Assembly (NCBI RefSeq): GCF_008297975.1
Contig: NZ_VLNY01000011.1
Location: 1-64,000, forward strand
DNA from: Antrihabitans cavernicola
GTDB taxonomy: Bacteria; Actinomycetota; Actinomycetes; Mycobacteriales; Mycobacteriaceae
Reading direction: 5' to 3'
Length of the DNA stretch: 64,000 bases
Shown here: positions 26,279 to 34,472 of the stretch, piece after piece
Layout: every line of letters begins with the position of its first letter
How positions within the stretch are numbered: the stretch's first letter is position 1
The notes under the pieces: generated by a model
Told to the model about the DNA's origin: nothing
The model's database searches: none
What the model saw: the letters and a program-made list of their open reading frames with translations, nothing else
Made by a program: the position numbers and the translations under genes

Positions 26279-26351
26279 GCCCTCGTAGCTCAGGGGATAG
26301 AGCATTCCTCTCCTAAAGGAAGGGTCGCAGGTTCGAATCCTGCCGAGGGCA
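26279..26351 (+). tRNA. tRNA-Arg (anticodon CCT)
   Basis: A complete cloverleaf can be drawn. Acceptor stem GCCCTCG/CGAGGGC, D-arm GCTC...GAGC, anticodon stem TTCCT/AGGAA around loop CTCCTAA (anticodon CCT), T-arm GCAGG-TTCGAAT-CCTGC, discriminator A. CCA is not encoded. It reads AGG codons. The PIG-L gene begins ten bases downstream. The 254 bases upstream hold only a GTCACC tandem repeat near 26150 and no recognisable gene. Confidence 0.95.
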
Positions 26352-26361
26352 CAATCGAAGT

Positions 26362-27003
26362 GTGGATGGCTTCGATCGGGTGCTGTGTGTACATGCCCAC
26401 CCAGACGACGAGTCACTCTGGACGGGCGGAACTCTCGCCCGATTTGCCGAACAGAACGTAAATACGCGTGTGCTCACGTGCACCGACGGACATCTCGCGG
26501 ACGCCGAACGTCTCCCGCATCGAATAGACGAGCTACGCGAAGCGCTGCGAATACTCGCTGCCGGTGAGCCTCGCGTCCTTGCGCCGGGTGCCGACTGGGC
26601 GAACGAGCTGACGCGCGAGATTCGTAGTTACCGACCGAATTTGGTGATCACCTACGATGCGTTCGGCATCTACGGCCATCCCGACCATATAGGCACACAC
26701 CGCGCAACGCTGGCCGCGATCGAGGCCAGCGCGCATACCCAAATCGAGCCAGGATCGCCGTGGGCGATCGATGAGCTGTGGCTCGCGACCCTTACCGAGC
26801 GCCCTGACATCACGATCGACGTCCATCCGTGGCTGGACACGAAATGGAAAGCTGTTCGAGCGCACACGTCGGAATTCGAACGCGGTGCGCGCATAAACGC
26901 CTTCCTCGACGTAGCCGTTCGCAACGAAGTGCTCGGGACCGAGCGATTCCAACAGAGACATATGCACCATTCGCCCGAATTATGTTGCTGCTCTTTCTAT
27001 TAA
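26362..27003 (+). CDS. PIG-L (LmbE/MshB-like) zinc deacetylase
   Basis: A 213-residue hydrolase with a GTG start. Zinc and catalytic motifs: VHAHPDDESLWTGGTLARF (AHPDDE) near the N-terminus and GHPDHIGTHRAT (third zinc His) at about residue 115. The family removes acetyl from GlcNAc-linked metabolites (mycothiol synthesis or conjugate hydrolysis, antibiotics). It is shorter than MshB or Mca (about 290), so it is probably a different N-acetylglucosaminyl deacetylase. The tail ELCCCSFY, with three consecutive Cys, is odd. Confidence 0.85.
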   Translation: MDGFDRVLCVHAHPDDESLWTGGTLARFAEQNVNTRVLTCTDGHLADAERLPHRIDELREALRILAAGEPRVLAPGADWANELTREIRSYRPNLVITYDAFGIYGHPDHIGTHRATLAAIEASAHTQIEPGSPWAIDELWLATLTERPDITIDVHPWLDTKWKAVRAHTSEFERGARINAFLDVAVRNEVLGTERFQQRHMHHSPELCCCSFY

Positions 27004-27122
27004 CGGCCCCAGGTTCCACCTCTGTTATTTCGCTGTTTGCTTGCCGCTCGACTGCGAGGCGAGAAACATGGTTTCGGTCGGTTTAGACGACTCGAACCCA
27101 AGCCCGACGGAGGCAAATTTCC

Positions 27123-29969
27123 ATGGCCGATGTGAATTCGCACGCATACAACAGCCTCTGGCAGTTCAGAGGCGACGCTTGGAGTCGGCTGGAGGAAGCC
27201 AGCGAACGCCTCAGTCGCTCCGCCAACGCAGGCAAGCCGGTCGACAAACTGACCGAGACTGTAGAAGGACTCCTCGGTCAGCTCGGCGCATTCGAGCGGT
27301 TCTGGGCGTTCCCCGGTGTTTCCGTCTTTCAGCAGGCACAACGCCTGTTCGCCGCCGCCGACTACGACCGCTTCGCGCGCTCGGTCGCGCGGATCAACCG
27401 GGCGCTGATCACCGAGTCGTACCGCGGCGGGTCGACCATTGCCACCGTCGAGGGTCAGCACGAAATCGGCACCGATCACGGCGTCATCGACGACGGTCGC
27501 TCCAACCACAACGACCGCCCCTACTTCGAGGTGCTGGTCGTCGAAACGATGACCGAAGCCCAGGAGCGGGCGATGCGGGCGGAGGTTCGCAGCTGGCGGC
27601 GCCCCGACGATGCGTTCATCTACGAGCTGGTCGTCGTCGGCAGCGGAGACGAAGCCGCGATAGCCGTTCGCCTCAACCCGAACCTGCAGGCCTGCGTCAT
27701 CCGGCGTCGATTCGCGCACAAGTCCGCCCACGACCTCTCCGGGCTCACAGAGTTCCTCGACGCCAACGTCTCCGACGACCTCGCCGATCACTCGCCCGAA
27801 GAGCGCGCGCAGATCCTTGCCACCAACATCGTCGGCACTCGCCCCGAGATGGACCTGTACCTGATGACCGAGATCGAGGTGGAGGATGCCGCAGGTAAGC
27901 TCGGCCATCACTTCCGTCGCGTATTCCATTCTCGCGAAGGCTCTTTGGAGCTGCACCTGAGCTTGCTCGAAGGTGTCGCCGCACGCTACCGCACTCCGTT
28001 CTTCAGCGCGCTCAAGGAATACAGCCACCGCCCGACCGGTGTCTTCCACGCCCTTCCGGTATCGCAGGGCAAGTCGATCGTGAACTCGCACTGGATCAAG
28101 GACATGGTGGGCTTCTACGGCCTGGAGGTGTTCCTCGCCGAGACATCGGCGACCTGCGGCGGTCTGGACTCACTGTTGGAACCGACTGGGCCACTGCGTG
28201 ATTCGCAGAAGCTGGCTTCGGAGGCATTCGGCTCGCGTCATACGTACTTCGTCACCAACGGCACGTCGACGGCCAACAAGATCGTCGTCCAGGCTGTGGT
28301 CGCACCCGACGACATAGTGCTCGTCGACCGCAACTGCCACCAGTCGCACCACTACGGTCTGATGCTCGCAGGCGCCCAGGTGACCTACCTCGAGGCGTAC
28401 CCGATGAGCCAGTACTCGATGTACGGCGCGGTGTCGCTGCGCGAGATCAAGTCCAAGCTGCTGGCGCTGCGCAGCGCGGGCAAGTTGGATCGCGTCAAGA
28501 TCATCATGCTCACCAACTGCACGTTCGACGGCGTCGTCTACGACGTGCAACGCGTCATGGAGGAATGTCTCGCGATCAAGCCGGACCTCGTATTCCTTTG
28601 GGACGAAGCGTGGTTCGCCTTCGCTCGCTTTCATCCGGTGTACCGGCCGCGCACCGCGATGGGTGCGTCGCCGAACCTCCTGAAGAAGCTGCGCGACCCC
28701 GACTACAAGGCCGAATATGCCAAGCACGCCGAGGAGATCGCCAACCTCGACGACGCCGCCCTGCTCGATCGCCGGCTGCTGCCGGACCCGGCCCGCACCC
28801 GGGTGCGGGCGTACGCGACGCAGTCCACTCACAAGACGCTGACGTCGTTGCGTCAGGGCTCGATGATCCATGTCTTCGACCAGGACTTCGACCAGAAGGT
28901 GCAGGAGACGTTCCACGAGGCCTACATGGCTCACAACTCCACCTCGCCCAACTACCAGATCCTCGCCTCGCTGGATCTGGGCAGGCGTCAGGTTGCACTC
29001 GAAGGCTTCGAGTTGGTGCAGAAGCAGGTGGAGAACGCGATGCAGCTTCGCGACGCCATCGACAAGCACCCGCTGCTGAGCAAGTACATGCACTGCCTGT
29101 CGACGGCGGAACTGATCCCCGGCGACTACCGCGCGTCGGGAATCGATCAGCCGCTGCGCTCCGGTCTGCGCACCATGTCGCAGGCGTGGGAGAAGGACGA
29201 GTTCGTCCTCGACCCGTCCCGCGTCACCCTCTACATCGGTGCGACCGGCATCGACGGTGACACCTTCAAGCGCGCAGAACTGATGGACCGCTACGGCGTT
29301 CAAATCAACAAGACCTCCCGCAACACGGTCTTGTTCATGACGAACATCGGCACGACGCGCAGTTCGGTGGCCTACCTGGTGGAAGTGCTGGTCAAGATCG
29401 CCCGGGAAATCGACGACAAGCTGGCCGACATGAGTCCGACGGACAAGGGTGCCCACGAGGCCGACGTCGCCCGACTCACCAGCGCGTCAGCTCCGTTGCC
29501 CAACTTCAGCGGGTTCCACTCGAGCTTCCTCGATCACGTCGACACCGAGGACGGCACGCCCGAAGGCGATGTGCGCAAGGCCTTCTTCCTCGCCTACGAC
29601 GACAGTCTGTGCGAGTACCTCTCCCCCGACGAAGTGGAAGAGAAGATCGAATCGGGTCAGGATGTGGTCTCGGCAACGTTCGTGACGCCGTACCCGCCCG
29701 GATTCCCGATTCTGGTGCCCGGACAGAAGTTCAGCCGACAGATCCTGTCGTTCGTGCGCAGTCTGGACACGCCGGAGATTCACGGTTACCGACCGAAACT
29801 CGGCTACCGCGTTTACACCGACAAGGCACTCGAAATCGCCAATCCGAGAACGACTGTCGGTGCAACAGCTGAGCCGGTGGCGAAGCCGAAGACCAGGGTC
29901 GCCGCACCCAAGGCCGTCGTCACCAAGGCCGAGACCGCCAAGGTGAAGGTGGCGGGCGAGCCGGCGTAA
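27123..29969 (+). CDS. PLP-dependent Orn/Lys/Arg decarboxylase family protein (Rv2531c-like)
   Basis: A 948-residue fold-type I PLP enzyme. About 310 N-terminal residues form a regulatory/wing domain unlike classic inducible decarboxylases. The catalytic domain includes TNGTSTANKIVVQAVV, VDRNCHQSHHYGLMLAGA (stacking His), WDEAWFAFARFHP (PLP-nitrogen Asp) and the Schiff-base Lys571 in QSTHKTLTSLRQGS. The last 40 residues are an Ala/Lys/Val-rich tail. The length and layout match the mycobacterial Rv2531c group. It should decarboxylate a basic amino acid to a polyamine precursor, with the substrate unproven. A perfect terminator hairpin follows. Confidence 0.88.
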   Translation: MADVNSHAYNSLWQFRGDAWSRLEEASERLSRSANAGKPVDKLTETVEGLLGQLGAFERFWAFPGVSVFQQAQRLFAAADYDRFARSVARINRALITESYRGGSTIATVEGQHEIGTDHGVIDDGRSNHNDRPYFEVLVVETMTEAQERAMRAEVRSWRRPDDAFIYELVVVGSGDEAAIAVRLNPNLQACVIRRRFAHKSAHDLSGLTEFLDANVSDDLADHSPEERAQILATNIVGTRPEMDLYLMTEIEVEDAAGKLGHHFRRVFHSREGSLELHLSLLEGVAARYRTPFFSALKEYSHRPTGVFHALPVSQGKSIVNSHWIKDMVGFYGLEVFLAETSATCGGLDSLLEPTGPLRDSQKLASEAFGSRHTYFVTNGTSTANKIVVQAVVAPDDIVLVDRNCHQSHHYGLMLAGAQVTYLEAYPMSQYSMYGAVSLREIKSKLLALRSAGKLDRVKIIMLTNCTFDGVVYDVQRVMEECLAIKPDLVFLWDEAWFAFARFHPVYRPRTAMGASPNLLKKLRDPDYKAEYAKHAEEIANLDDAALLDRRLLPDPARTRVRAYATQSTHKTLTSLRQGSMIHVFDQDFDQKVQETFHEAYMAHNSTSPNYQILASLDLGRRQVALEGFELVQKQVENAMQLRDAIDKHPLLSKYMHCLSTAELIPGDYRASGIDQPLRSGLRTMSQAWEKDEFVLDPSRVTLYIGATGIDGDTFKRAELMDRYGVQINKTSRNTVLFMTNIGTTRSSVAYLVEVLVKIAREIDDKLADMSPTDKGAHEADVARLTSASAPLPNFSGFHSSFLDHVDTEDGTPEGDVRKAFFLAYDDSLCEYLSPDEVEEKIESGQDVVSATFVTPYPPGFPILVPGQKFSRQILSFVRSLDTPEIHGYRPKLGYRVYTDKALEIANPRTTVGATAEPVAKPKTRVAAPKAVVTKAETAKVKVAGEPA

Positions 29970-29976
29970 CACCGTG

Positions 29977-30015
29977 CATGGCTGGGCACCCACCACGCGT
30001 GGGTGCCCAGCCATG
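29977..30015 (+). terminator. Strong intrinsic hairpin after the decarboxylase gene
   Basis: A perfect 17-base inverted repeat, CATGGCTGGGCACCCAC paired with GTGGGTGCCCAGCCATG around the 5-base loop CACGC. It begins seven bases after the decarboxylase stop. No U-tract follows, as is common in GC-rich actinobacteria. It separates the decarboxylase from the phosphodiesterase gene at 30075. Confidence 0.85.
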
Positions 30016-30074
30016 ACTACCTGGAGCACGACTAACCTGGAATCCGACAACTGCCTCCCACGGAAGCGAGTCGG

Positions 30075-30821
30075 ATGATCGTCCTAGCTCACCTCAGTGA
30101 CCCGCACTTCGACGGCGAGGCACGCAATGCGGAGCGCGTCGATCGAGTGATGTCCTATATCAACGGCCTACCCAATCCTCCGGACGCGATTCTCGTCACC
30201 GGCGACATCGCGGACAGCGGGTCGGCAGCCGAGTATGCGCAGGCCCGGGCTTCGCTGGTCTCCGATATTCCGATCCTCATGTGCCCAGGCAATCACGACG
30301 ACCGGTCCGCCTTCCGCACCGAGATGCTCGACCAGGCGCCGGATGCGACGCCGATCAACCGTGCCCACACCGTCGGCAACGCCGTAATCGCCATGGCCGA
30401 TTCCAGCGTCCCCGGCGAACCGGGCGGTGCGTTCACCCCGGATACCGTCGAATGGCTCCGCAGTGTGGTCGCGGGGGCCGCACCGGATGCTCCGATCTTC
30501 ATCGGCTTCCACCACCCACCCGTGCAGTTGTTCAGTCCGATCGTCGACTCGATGCAATTGCACGACGACGGATCGTTTCGCGAGCTGATCGAGAGCGACC
30601 GTCGCATCGTCGGACTGTTCTGCGGGCACGCGCACACATCGGCGTCGACCACCTACGGCGGCGTACCGCTGCTGGTCGCGCCGAGCGTGTCGTCGGTACT
30701 CGGCCCCGACTGGGAGGGACGTGAGCAGCCCGTCGTCGACTACAGCATCCCTCCGTCGCTGGCGTTCCACGTGTTCGACAACACGCATCGCCTGACGACG
30801 CACTATCGAGTGGTCGGTTAG
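30075..30821 (+). CDS. Metallophosphoesterase (CpdA-like, class III cyclic nucleotide phosphodiesterase)
   Basis: A 248-residue calcineurin-fold hydrolase with all dimetal motifs: LSDPHF, VTGDIADSG, CPGNHDDR, GFHHPP and GLFCGHAHT. This order and length match CpdA/Rv0805-type enzymes that hydrolyse 3',5'-cAMP or other phosphodiesters. It is probably cytoplasmic, as no signal peptide is seen. The ECF transporter gene starts 32 bases downstream on the same strand, though a functional link is not evident. Confidence 0.88.
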   Translation: MIVLAHLSDPHFDGEARNAERVDRVMSYINGLPNPPDAILVTGDIADSGSAAEYAQARASLVSDIPILMCPGNHDDRSAFRTEMLDQAPDATPINRAHTVGNAVIAMADSSVPGEPGGAFTPDTVEWLRSVVAGAAPDAPIFIGFHHPPVQLFSPIVDSMQLHDDGSFRELIESDRRIVGLFCGHAHTSASTTYGGVPLLVAPSVSSVLGPDWEGREQPVVDYSIPPSLAFHVFDNTHRLTTHYRVVG

Positions 30822-30853
30822 AGCTCGCCCGGTTCGCTGGCACACTGGATCGG

Positions 30854-32881
30854 GTGACTACCGCCGCCGACCAGGTACCCGCTAGGGGATCGCTGCGCCC
30901 GATCGAGCTGGCGACCGGTGCCGTACTGGGCGGTGTCACCGTGGCACTGTCGGTGATCGCAAATCTGTTTCCGCTGGCAGGCGGGTTGCAACTACTCGCA
31001 GCCGTTCCGATGGGGATCATCGCTCAGCGACATCGCCCACGAGCGCTGGTGACGGCCACGGTGTCGTCGATGTTGGTGGCGTTTGTCGCGGGCGGTCTGA
31101 TGACGGCGATCGGGGTCGGTACCTGCGGGATGGTCGGCGGCATTGTCGGCAACGTGAAGAGGCGTCGTCGCGGGCTGCCGTCGGTGCTCACCTTGTCGTT
31201 GCTGGCGGGCGCCGCATACGGACTCTTCTCCGTCGGGATGCTGCTGGTGTTCTCCGCGACCCGCGACTTGTTCTTCGACACGGTCCGCGACACCGCGCAG
31301 GGCCTGGCCAATCTGGCCTCGAAACAGCCGTCGTTGGTTCCGATGGCAGATGCCTTCACCGATGCGACGGCGTCGATACTTCGCTTCTGGTATCTGTGGA
31401 TCGGCGGCACCGCGGCGTTCGGCGTCGTGGTCGGCACCGTGTTCGCCTGGTTCGTCCTCGGTGCCGTGCTCGACCGGCTGTCCTGGCTGCCCGGCGACGA
31501 TCACCTCGACTCAGCGGACGATCCGCGACCTGTCGATCCGCTGCCGGTCCGCCTCGATCGCGTCGGCTATCGGTACGACTCCAGTCGCTCGAATGCATTG
31601 ACCGACATCGACTTCACCGTCGACGTCGGCGAATTCGTTGCCATCGTCGGCCACAACGGCTCGGGCAAATCGACGCTGGCCCGCATCCTCGCCGGTCGCG
31701 CCCCGTCGTATGGAACGGTAATCCGCCCCGGCGCAGCAGGTCTCGGCAAGTTCGGTGGCACGGCCGTTGTGCTGCAACGCCCGGAGAGCCAGATTCTGGG
31801 CGTCCTCGTCGCCGACGACGTGGTCTGGGGCCTGCCCGCGGACGCGCACGTCGATGTCGACGGCTTGCTCGCCGAGGTGGGTCTTGCCGGAATGGGCGAT
31901 CGCGAAACGGCGTCGCTGTCCGGCGGCGAGCAGCAACGACTCGCTGTCGCAGCGGCTTTGGCGCGACGACCGAAGCTGCTGATCGCCGACGAAGCGACCG
32001 CGATGGTGGACCCTGCCGGTCGGCGGGAACTGGTCGCATTGCTGGCCGCGCTCCCCCGCACGCACGAGATGGCCGTCGTTCTCATCACCCACCACGAGAC
32101 CGAAGCCGATGCGGCACAACGCGTCATCCATCTTGCGCAGGGCCGGGTAGTCGGTCACCTTCCTGCCTGGCACGACTCGACCCGAGTGGTCCGCGGCGCC
32201 CAACCCGTCTACACCGAGCCGATTCTGCGACTGGCGGGCGTTCGCCACACCTACCTGGCACACACACCGTGGTCGACCGTGGCGCTGCACGGGATCGATC
32301 TGACGGTCAATCGTGGCGAGGGTGTGTTGATCGTGGGCGGCAACGGATCTGGGAAGTCGACGCTCGCCTGGACGATGGCAGGCCTGATCGCGCCGACAGC
32401 GGGGACCTGTGAGCTCGACGGCAAGCCGACGACGGCGCAGGTCGGCAAAGTCGGTCTCGCCTTTCAACATTCGCGTCTGCAGCTTCAGCGCCGAACCGTC
32501 GGCGCCGAGGTCGCGTCGTGGGGTGGCGGAATCGGCTCCGGTCAGGTCGCGCGTGCGCTCGACGCGGTGGGGCTCGATCGTGGGCTGGCCAGCAGTGCCA
32601 TCGACGAGCTGAGCGGCGGTCAAGCCCGACGCGTCGTACTGGCCGGGCTGATGGCCAGCAGACCCCGGCTGATCGTGCTGGACGAGCCGCTCGCGGGCCT
32701 CGACCCTGCCGGTCGCCGAGGAATCATCGATCTCCTTGCGGGACTGCGCGCGTCGGGATTGACGCTGATCGTGATCTCACACGACGTCGACGGCATGGAC
32801 GCAGTGTGCAATCGGACGGTACGGCTCGATGCCGGGCGAATAGCGATCGATCAACCGAGCCCGATCGGAGGTGTGCGATGA
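30854..32881 (+). CDS. Fused ECF transporter: membrane S-like domain plus two ATPase domains
   Basis: A 675-residue GTG-started protein. Residues 1-215 hold six hydrophobic segments of a substrate-specific (S) or DUF2232-like membrane domain. Two ABC ATPase domains follow: Walker A GHNGSGKST, signature LSGGEQQRLAVA and Walker B LLIADEATA in the first; GGNGSGKST, LSGGQARRVVLA and LIVLDEPLAGLDP in the second. This is the architecture of M. tuberculosis Rv2326c. With the T component downstream it makes an energy-coupling-factor importer, probably for a vitamin or metal; no riboswitch was recognised upstream. Confidence 0.9.
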   Translation: MTTAADQVPARGSLRPIELATGAVLGGVTVALSVIANLFPLAGGLQLLAAVPMGIIAQRHRPRALVTATVSSMLVAFVAGGLMTAIGVGTCGMVGGIVGNVKRRRRGLPSVLTLSLLAGAAYGLFSVGMLLVFSATRDLFFDTVRDTAQGLANLASKQPSLVPMADAFTDATASILRFWYLWIGGTAAFGVVVGTVFAWFVLGAVLDRLSWLPGDDHLDSADDPRPVDPLPVRLDRVGYRYDSSRSNALTDIDFTVDVGEFVAIVGHNGSGKSTLARILAGRAPSYGTVIRPGAAGLGKFGGTAVVLQRPESQILGVLVADDVVWGLPADAHVDVDGLLAEVGLAGMGDRETASLSGGEQQRLAVAAALARRPKLLIADEATAMVDPAGRRELVALLAALPRTHEMAVVLITHHETEADAAQRVIHLAQGRVVGHLPAWHDSTRVVRGAQPVYTEPILRLAGVRHTYLAHTPWSTVALHGIDLTVNRGEGVLIVGGNGSGKSTLAWTMAGLIAPTAGTCELDGKPTTAQVGKVGLAFQHSRLQLQRRTVGAEVASWGGGIGSGQVARALDAVGLDRGLASSAIDELSGGQARRVVLAGLMASRPRLIVLDEPLAGLDPAGRRGIIDLLAGLRASGLTLIVISHDVDGMDAVCNRTVRLDAGRIAIDQPSPIGGVR

Positions 32882-33621
32882 GTAGCACGGTGCTGTTGCG
32901 ACGCGTGCCAGGCGACTCGGTCATCCATCGGCTGTGGGCAGGGACCAAGCTCATAGCCATCTTCGCGATCAGCCTGGTGTTGCTGGCGGTTCCGACCTGG
33001 CCGGTCATCGCCGGACTCGCTGCGGTGCTGATCGCCACCGGCATCATCGCGCGCATCCCGCTCGGCGCCCTGCCCCGGCTGCCTTGGTGGTTCTGGGCGC
33101 TCGCGGTAGGCGGCGGGCTGGTCAATATCACTATCAGCGGTCAGGCCGTCTTGCAGTACGTCAGGCTGATCGTCCTCGGTTTGCTCCTGCTGGCGTCGTC
33201 GATGTTGATCGCGTGGACCACGTCGCTGAACCAAATAGCCCCCGCCATAGCCACTTTGGGGCGACCGCTGAAGCGGATCGGGCTGCCGATCGACGAGTGG
33301 GCCGTTGCTGTCGCGTTGAGCCTGCGCAGTCTTCCGCTGCTGATCGAGGAGATGCGACTGCTTCGCGCAGCGCGTCGACTCCGACCCAAGGGCGGTCCGG
33401 CGCATCACAGCGCCAACGACAACGGATTGATCGACATCATCACTGCCGCAATGTCTGTCGCGATGCGACGCGCAGGCGAACTCGGTGAGGCCATCACCGC
33501 ACGTGGCGGAACAGGACAGTTGGCGGCATATCCGTCGAAGCCGGGCCTGCGCGACGCCGTCGCCCTCGCCATCATCGTTGCGTTCAGCGTTGCGAGTGTG
33601 TGGTTGACGGTGGCTCTCTAG
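32878..33621 (+). CDS. ECF transporter transmembrane (T) component
   Basis: A 247-residue membrane protein with about five hydrophobic segments. The two Ala-Arg-Gly-type coupling motifs sit near the C-terminal half (RAARRLRPKG and GEAITARGGTG), which contact the ATPase grooves in ECF systems. RLWAGTKLIAIFAISLVLL at the N-terminus is the usual T-protein opening. The ATG overlaps the ATPase gene stop (ATGAG), so the subunits are made together. Equivalent to Rv2325c. Confidence 0.9.
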   Translation: MSSTVLLRRVPGDSVIHRLWAGTKLIAIFAISLVLLAVPTWPVIAGLAAVLIATGIIARIPLGALPRLPWWFWALAVGGGLVNITISGQAVLQYVRLIVLGLLLLASSMLIAWTTSLNQIAPAIATLGRPLKRIGLPIDEWAVAVALSLRSLPLLIEEMRLLRAARRLRPKGGPAHHSANDNGLIDIITAAMSVAMRRAGELGEAITARGGTGQLAAYPSKPGLRDAVALAIIVAFSVASVWLTVAL

Positions 33622-33628
33622 TCGAGCT

Positions 33629-33675
33629 GATCCGTTGCGTTTACGCCCGGATACCGGGGGTGAGCGCAACGGATC
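33629..33675. terminator. Nested hairpin between convergent transcripts
   Basis: An outer perfect 11-base repeat, GATCCGTTGCG (33629-33639) with CGCAACGGATC (33665-33675), encloses an inner CCCGG-ATA-CCGGG hairpin (33646-33658). It lies in the 74-base gap between the ECF transporter and the convergent glnA4 cluster, the position of a bidirectional terminator. Confidence 0.65.
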
Positions 33676-33695
33676 GCACTTCGGTCGACTCCCAC

Positions 33696-34463
33696 CTACA
33701 GCGGCGTGACGTATGCCCCCGCGATGCCGCCGTCGACCAGGAACTGCGATGCGGTGATGAAGGACGAATCGTCGCTGGCGAGGAAGGCGACCGCACCGGC
33801 AATCTCCTCGGGCTCGGCGAACCTGCCCATCGGAACGTGAATCAGCCTGCGCGCGGCACGTTCCGGATCCTTCGCGAACAGTTCGCGCAGCAGGGGTGTG
33901 TTGACGGGACCGGGGCAGAGCGCGTTGACACGGATCCCTGCACGCGCAAACTGCACGCCCAGCTCGCGGCTCATCGCCAGCACCCCGCCCTTGGATGCGG
34001 TGTAGGAGATCTGCGACGTCGCCGCACCCATCACCGCAACGAACGACGCGGTGTTGATGATCGACCCCTTGCCCGCGCGCTGCATGTGCGGAATCGCGTA
34101 CTTGCAGCACAGGTAGACCGATGTCAGGTTCACCTCCTGCACCCGCCGCCATGCGTCCAGGCCGGTGGTAAGGATCGAATCGTCGTCGGGGGGCGAAATG
34201 CCCGCGTTGTTGAAGGCGATGTCGACGGAGCCCAGATCTGTTGCGGTGGAATCGAACAGCGCCTGCACCTGTTCTTCGGACGTCACGTCGACGGCGACGA
34301 ACGTGCCGCCGACCTCCTCGGCCGCGGCGGCACCCGACGTCGGGTCGACATCGGCGATGACGACCTTCGCGCCCTCGGATGCAAATCGACGGGCAGTTGC
34401 CAACCCGATTCCGCTGCCGCCGCCCGTCACGACGGCTACTCGATCCTGCAAGCGTTGCACCAT
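33696..34463 (-). CDS. SDR-family oxidoreductase of the glnA4 cluster (Rv2857c-like)
   Basis: A 255-residue NAD(P)-dependent dehydrogenase. Cofactor motif TGGGSGIGLATARRFASEG, FNNAGISPP, catalytic Ser in INTASFVAVMG and Tyr/Lys in ISYTASKGG, then CPGPVNTPLL. It lies nine bases after the aldehyde dehydrogenase and is the last gene of the four-gene block. The acidic residue in VVIADVDPTS favours NAD(H). Its reaction may be oxidation of an alcohol or hydroxy intermediate from amine degradation; this is inference from gene order. Confidence 0.87.
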   Translation of the reverse strand: MVQRLQDRVAVVTGGGSGIGLATARRFASEGAKVVIADVDPTSGAAAAEEVGGTFVAVDVTSEEQVQALFDSTATDLGSVDIAFNNAGISPPDDDSILTTGLDAWRRVQEVNLTSVYLCCKYAIPHMQRAGKGSIINTASFVAVMGAATSQISYTASKGGVLAMSRELGVQFARAGIRVNALCPGPVNTPLLRELFAKDPERAARRLIHVPMGRFAEPEEIAGAVAFLASDDSSFITASQFLVDGGIAGAYVTPL

Positions 34464-34472
34464 GTACAGCTC

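Noticed and set aside
27004-27122. Riboswitch or attenuator ahead of the decarboxylase
   Set aside because: The 119-base gap contains no convincing conserved aptamer or paired terminator/antiterminator.
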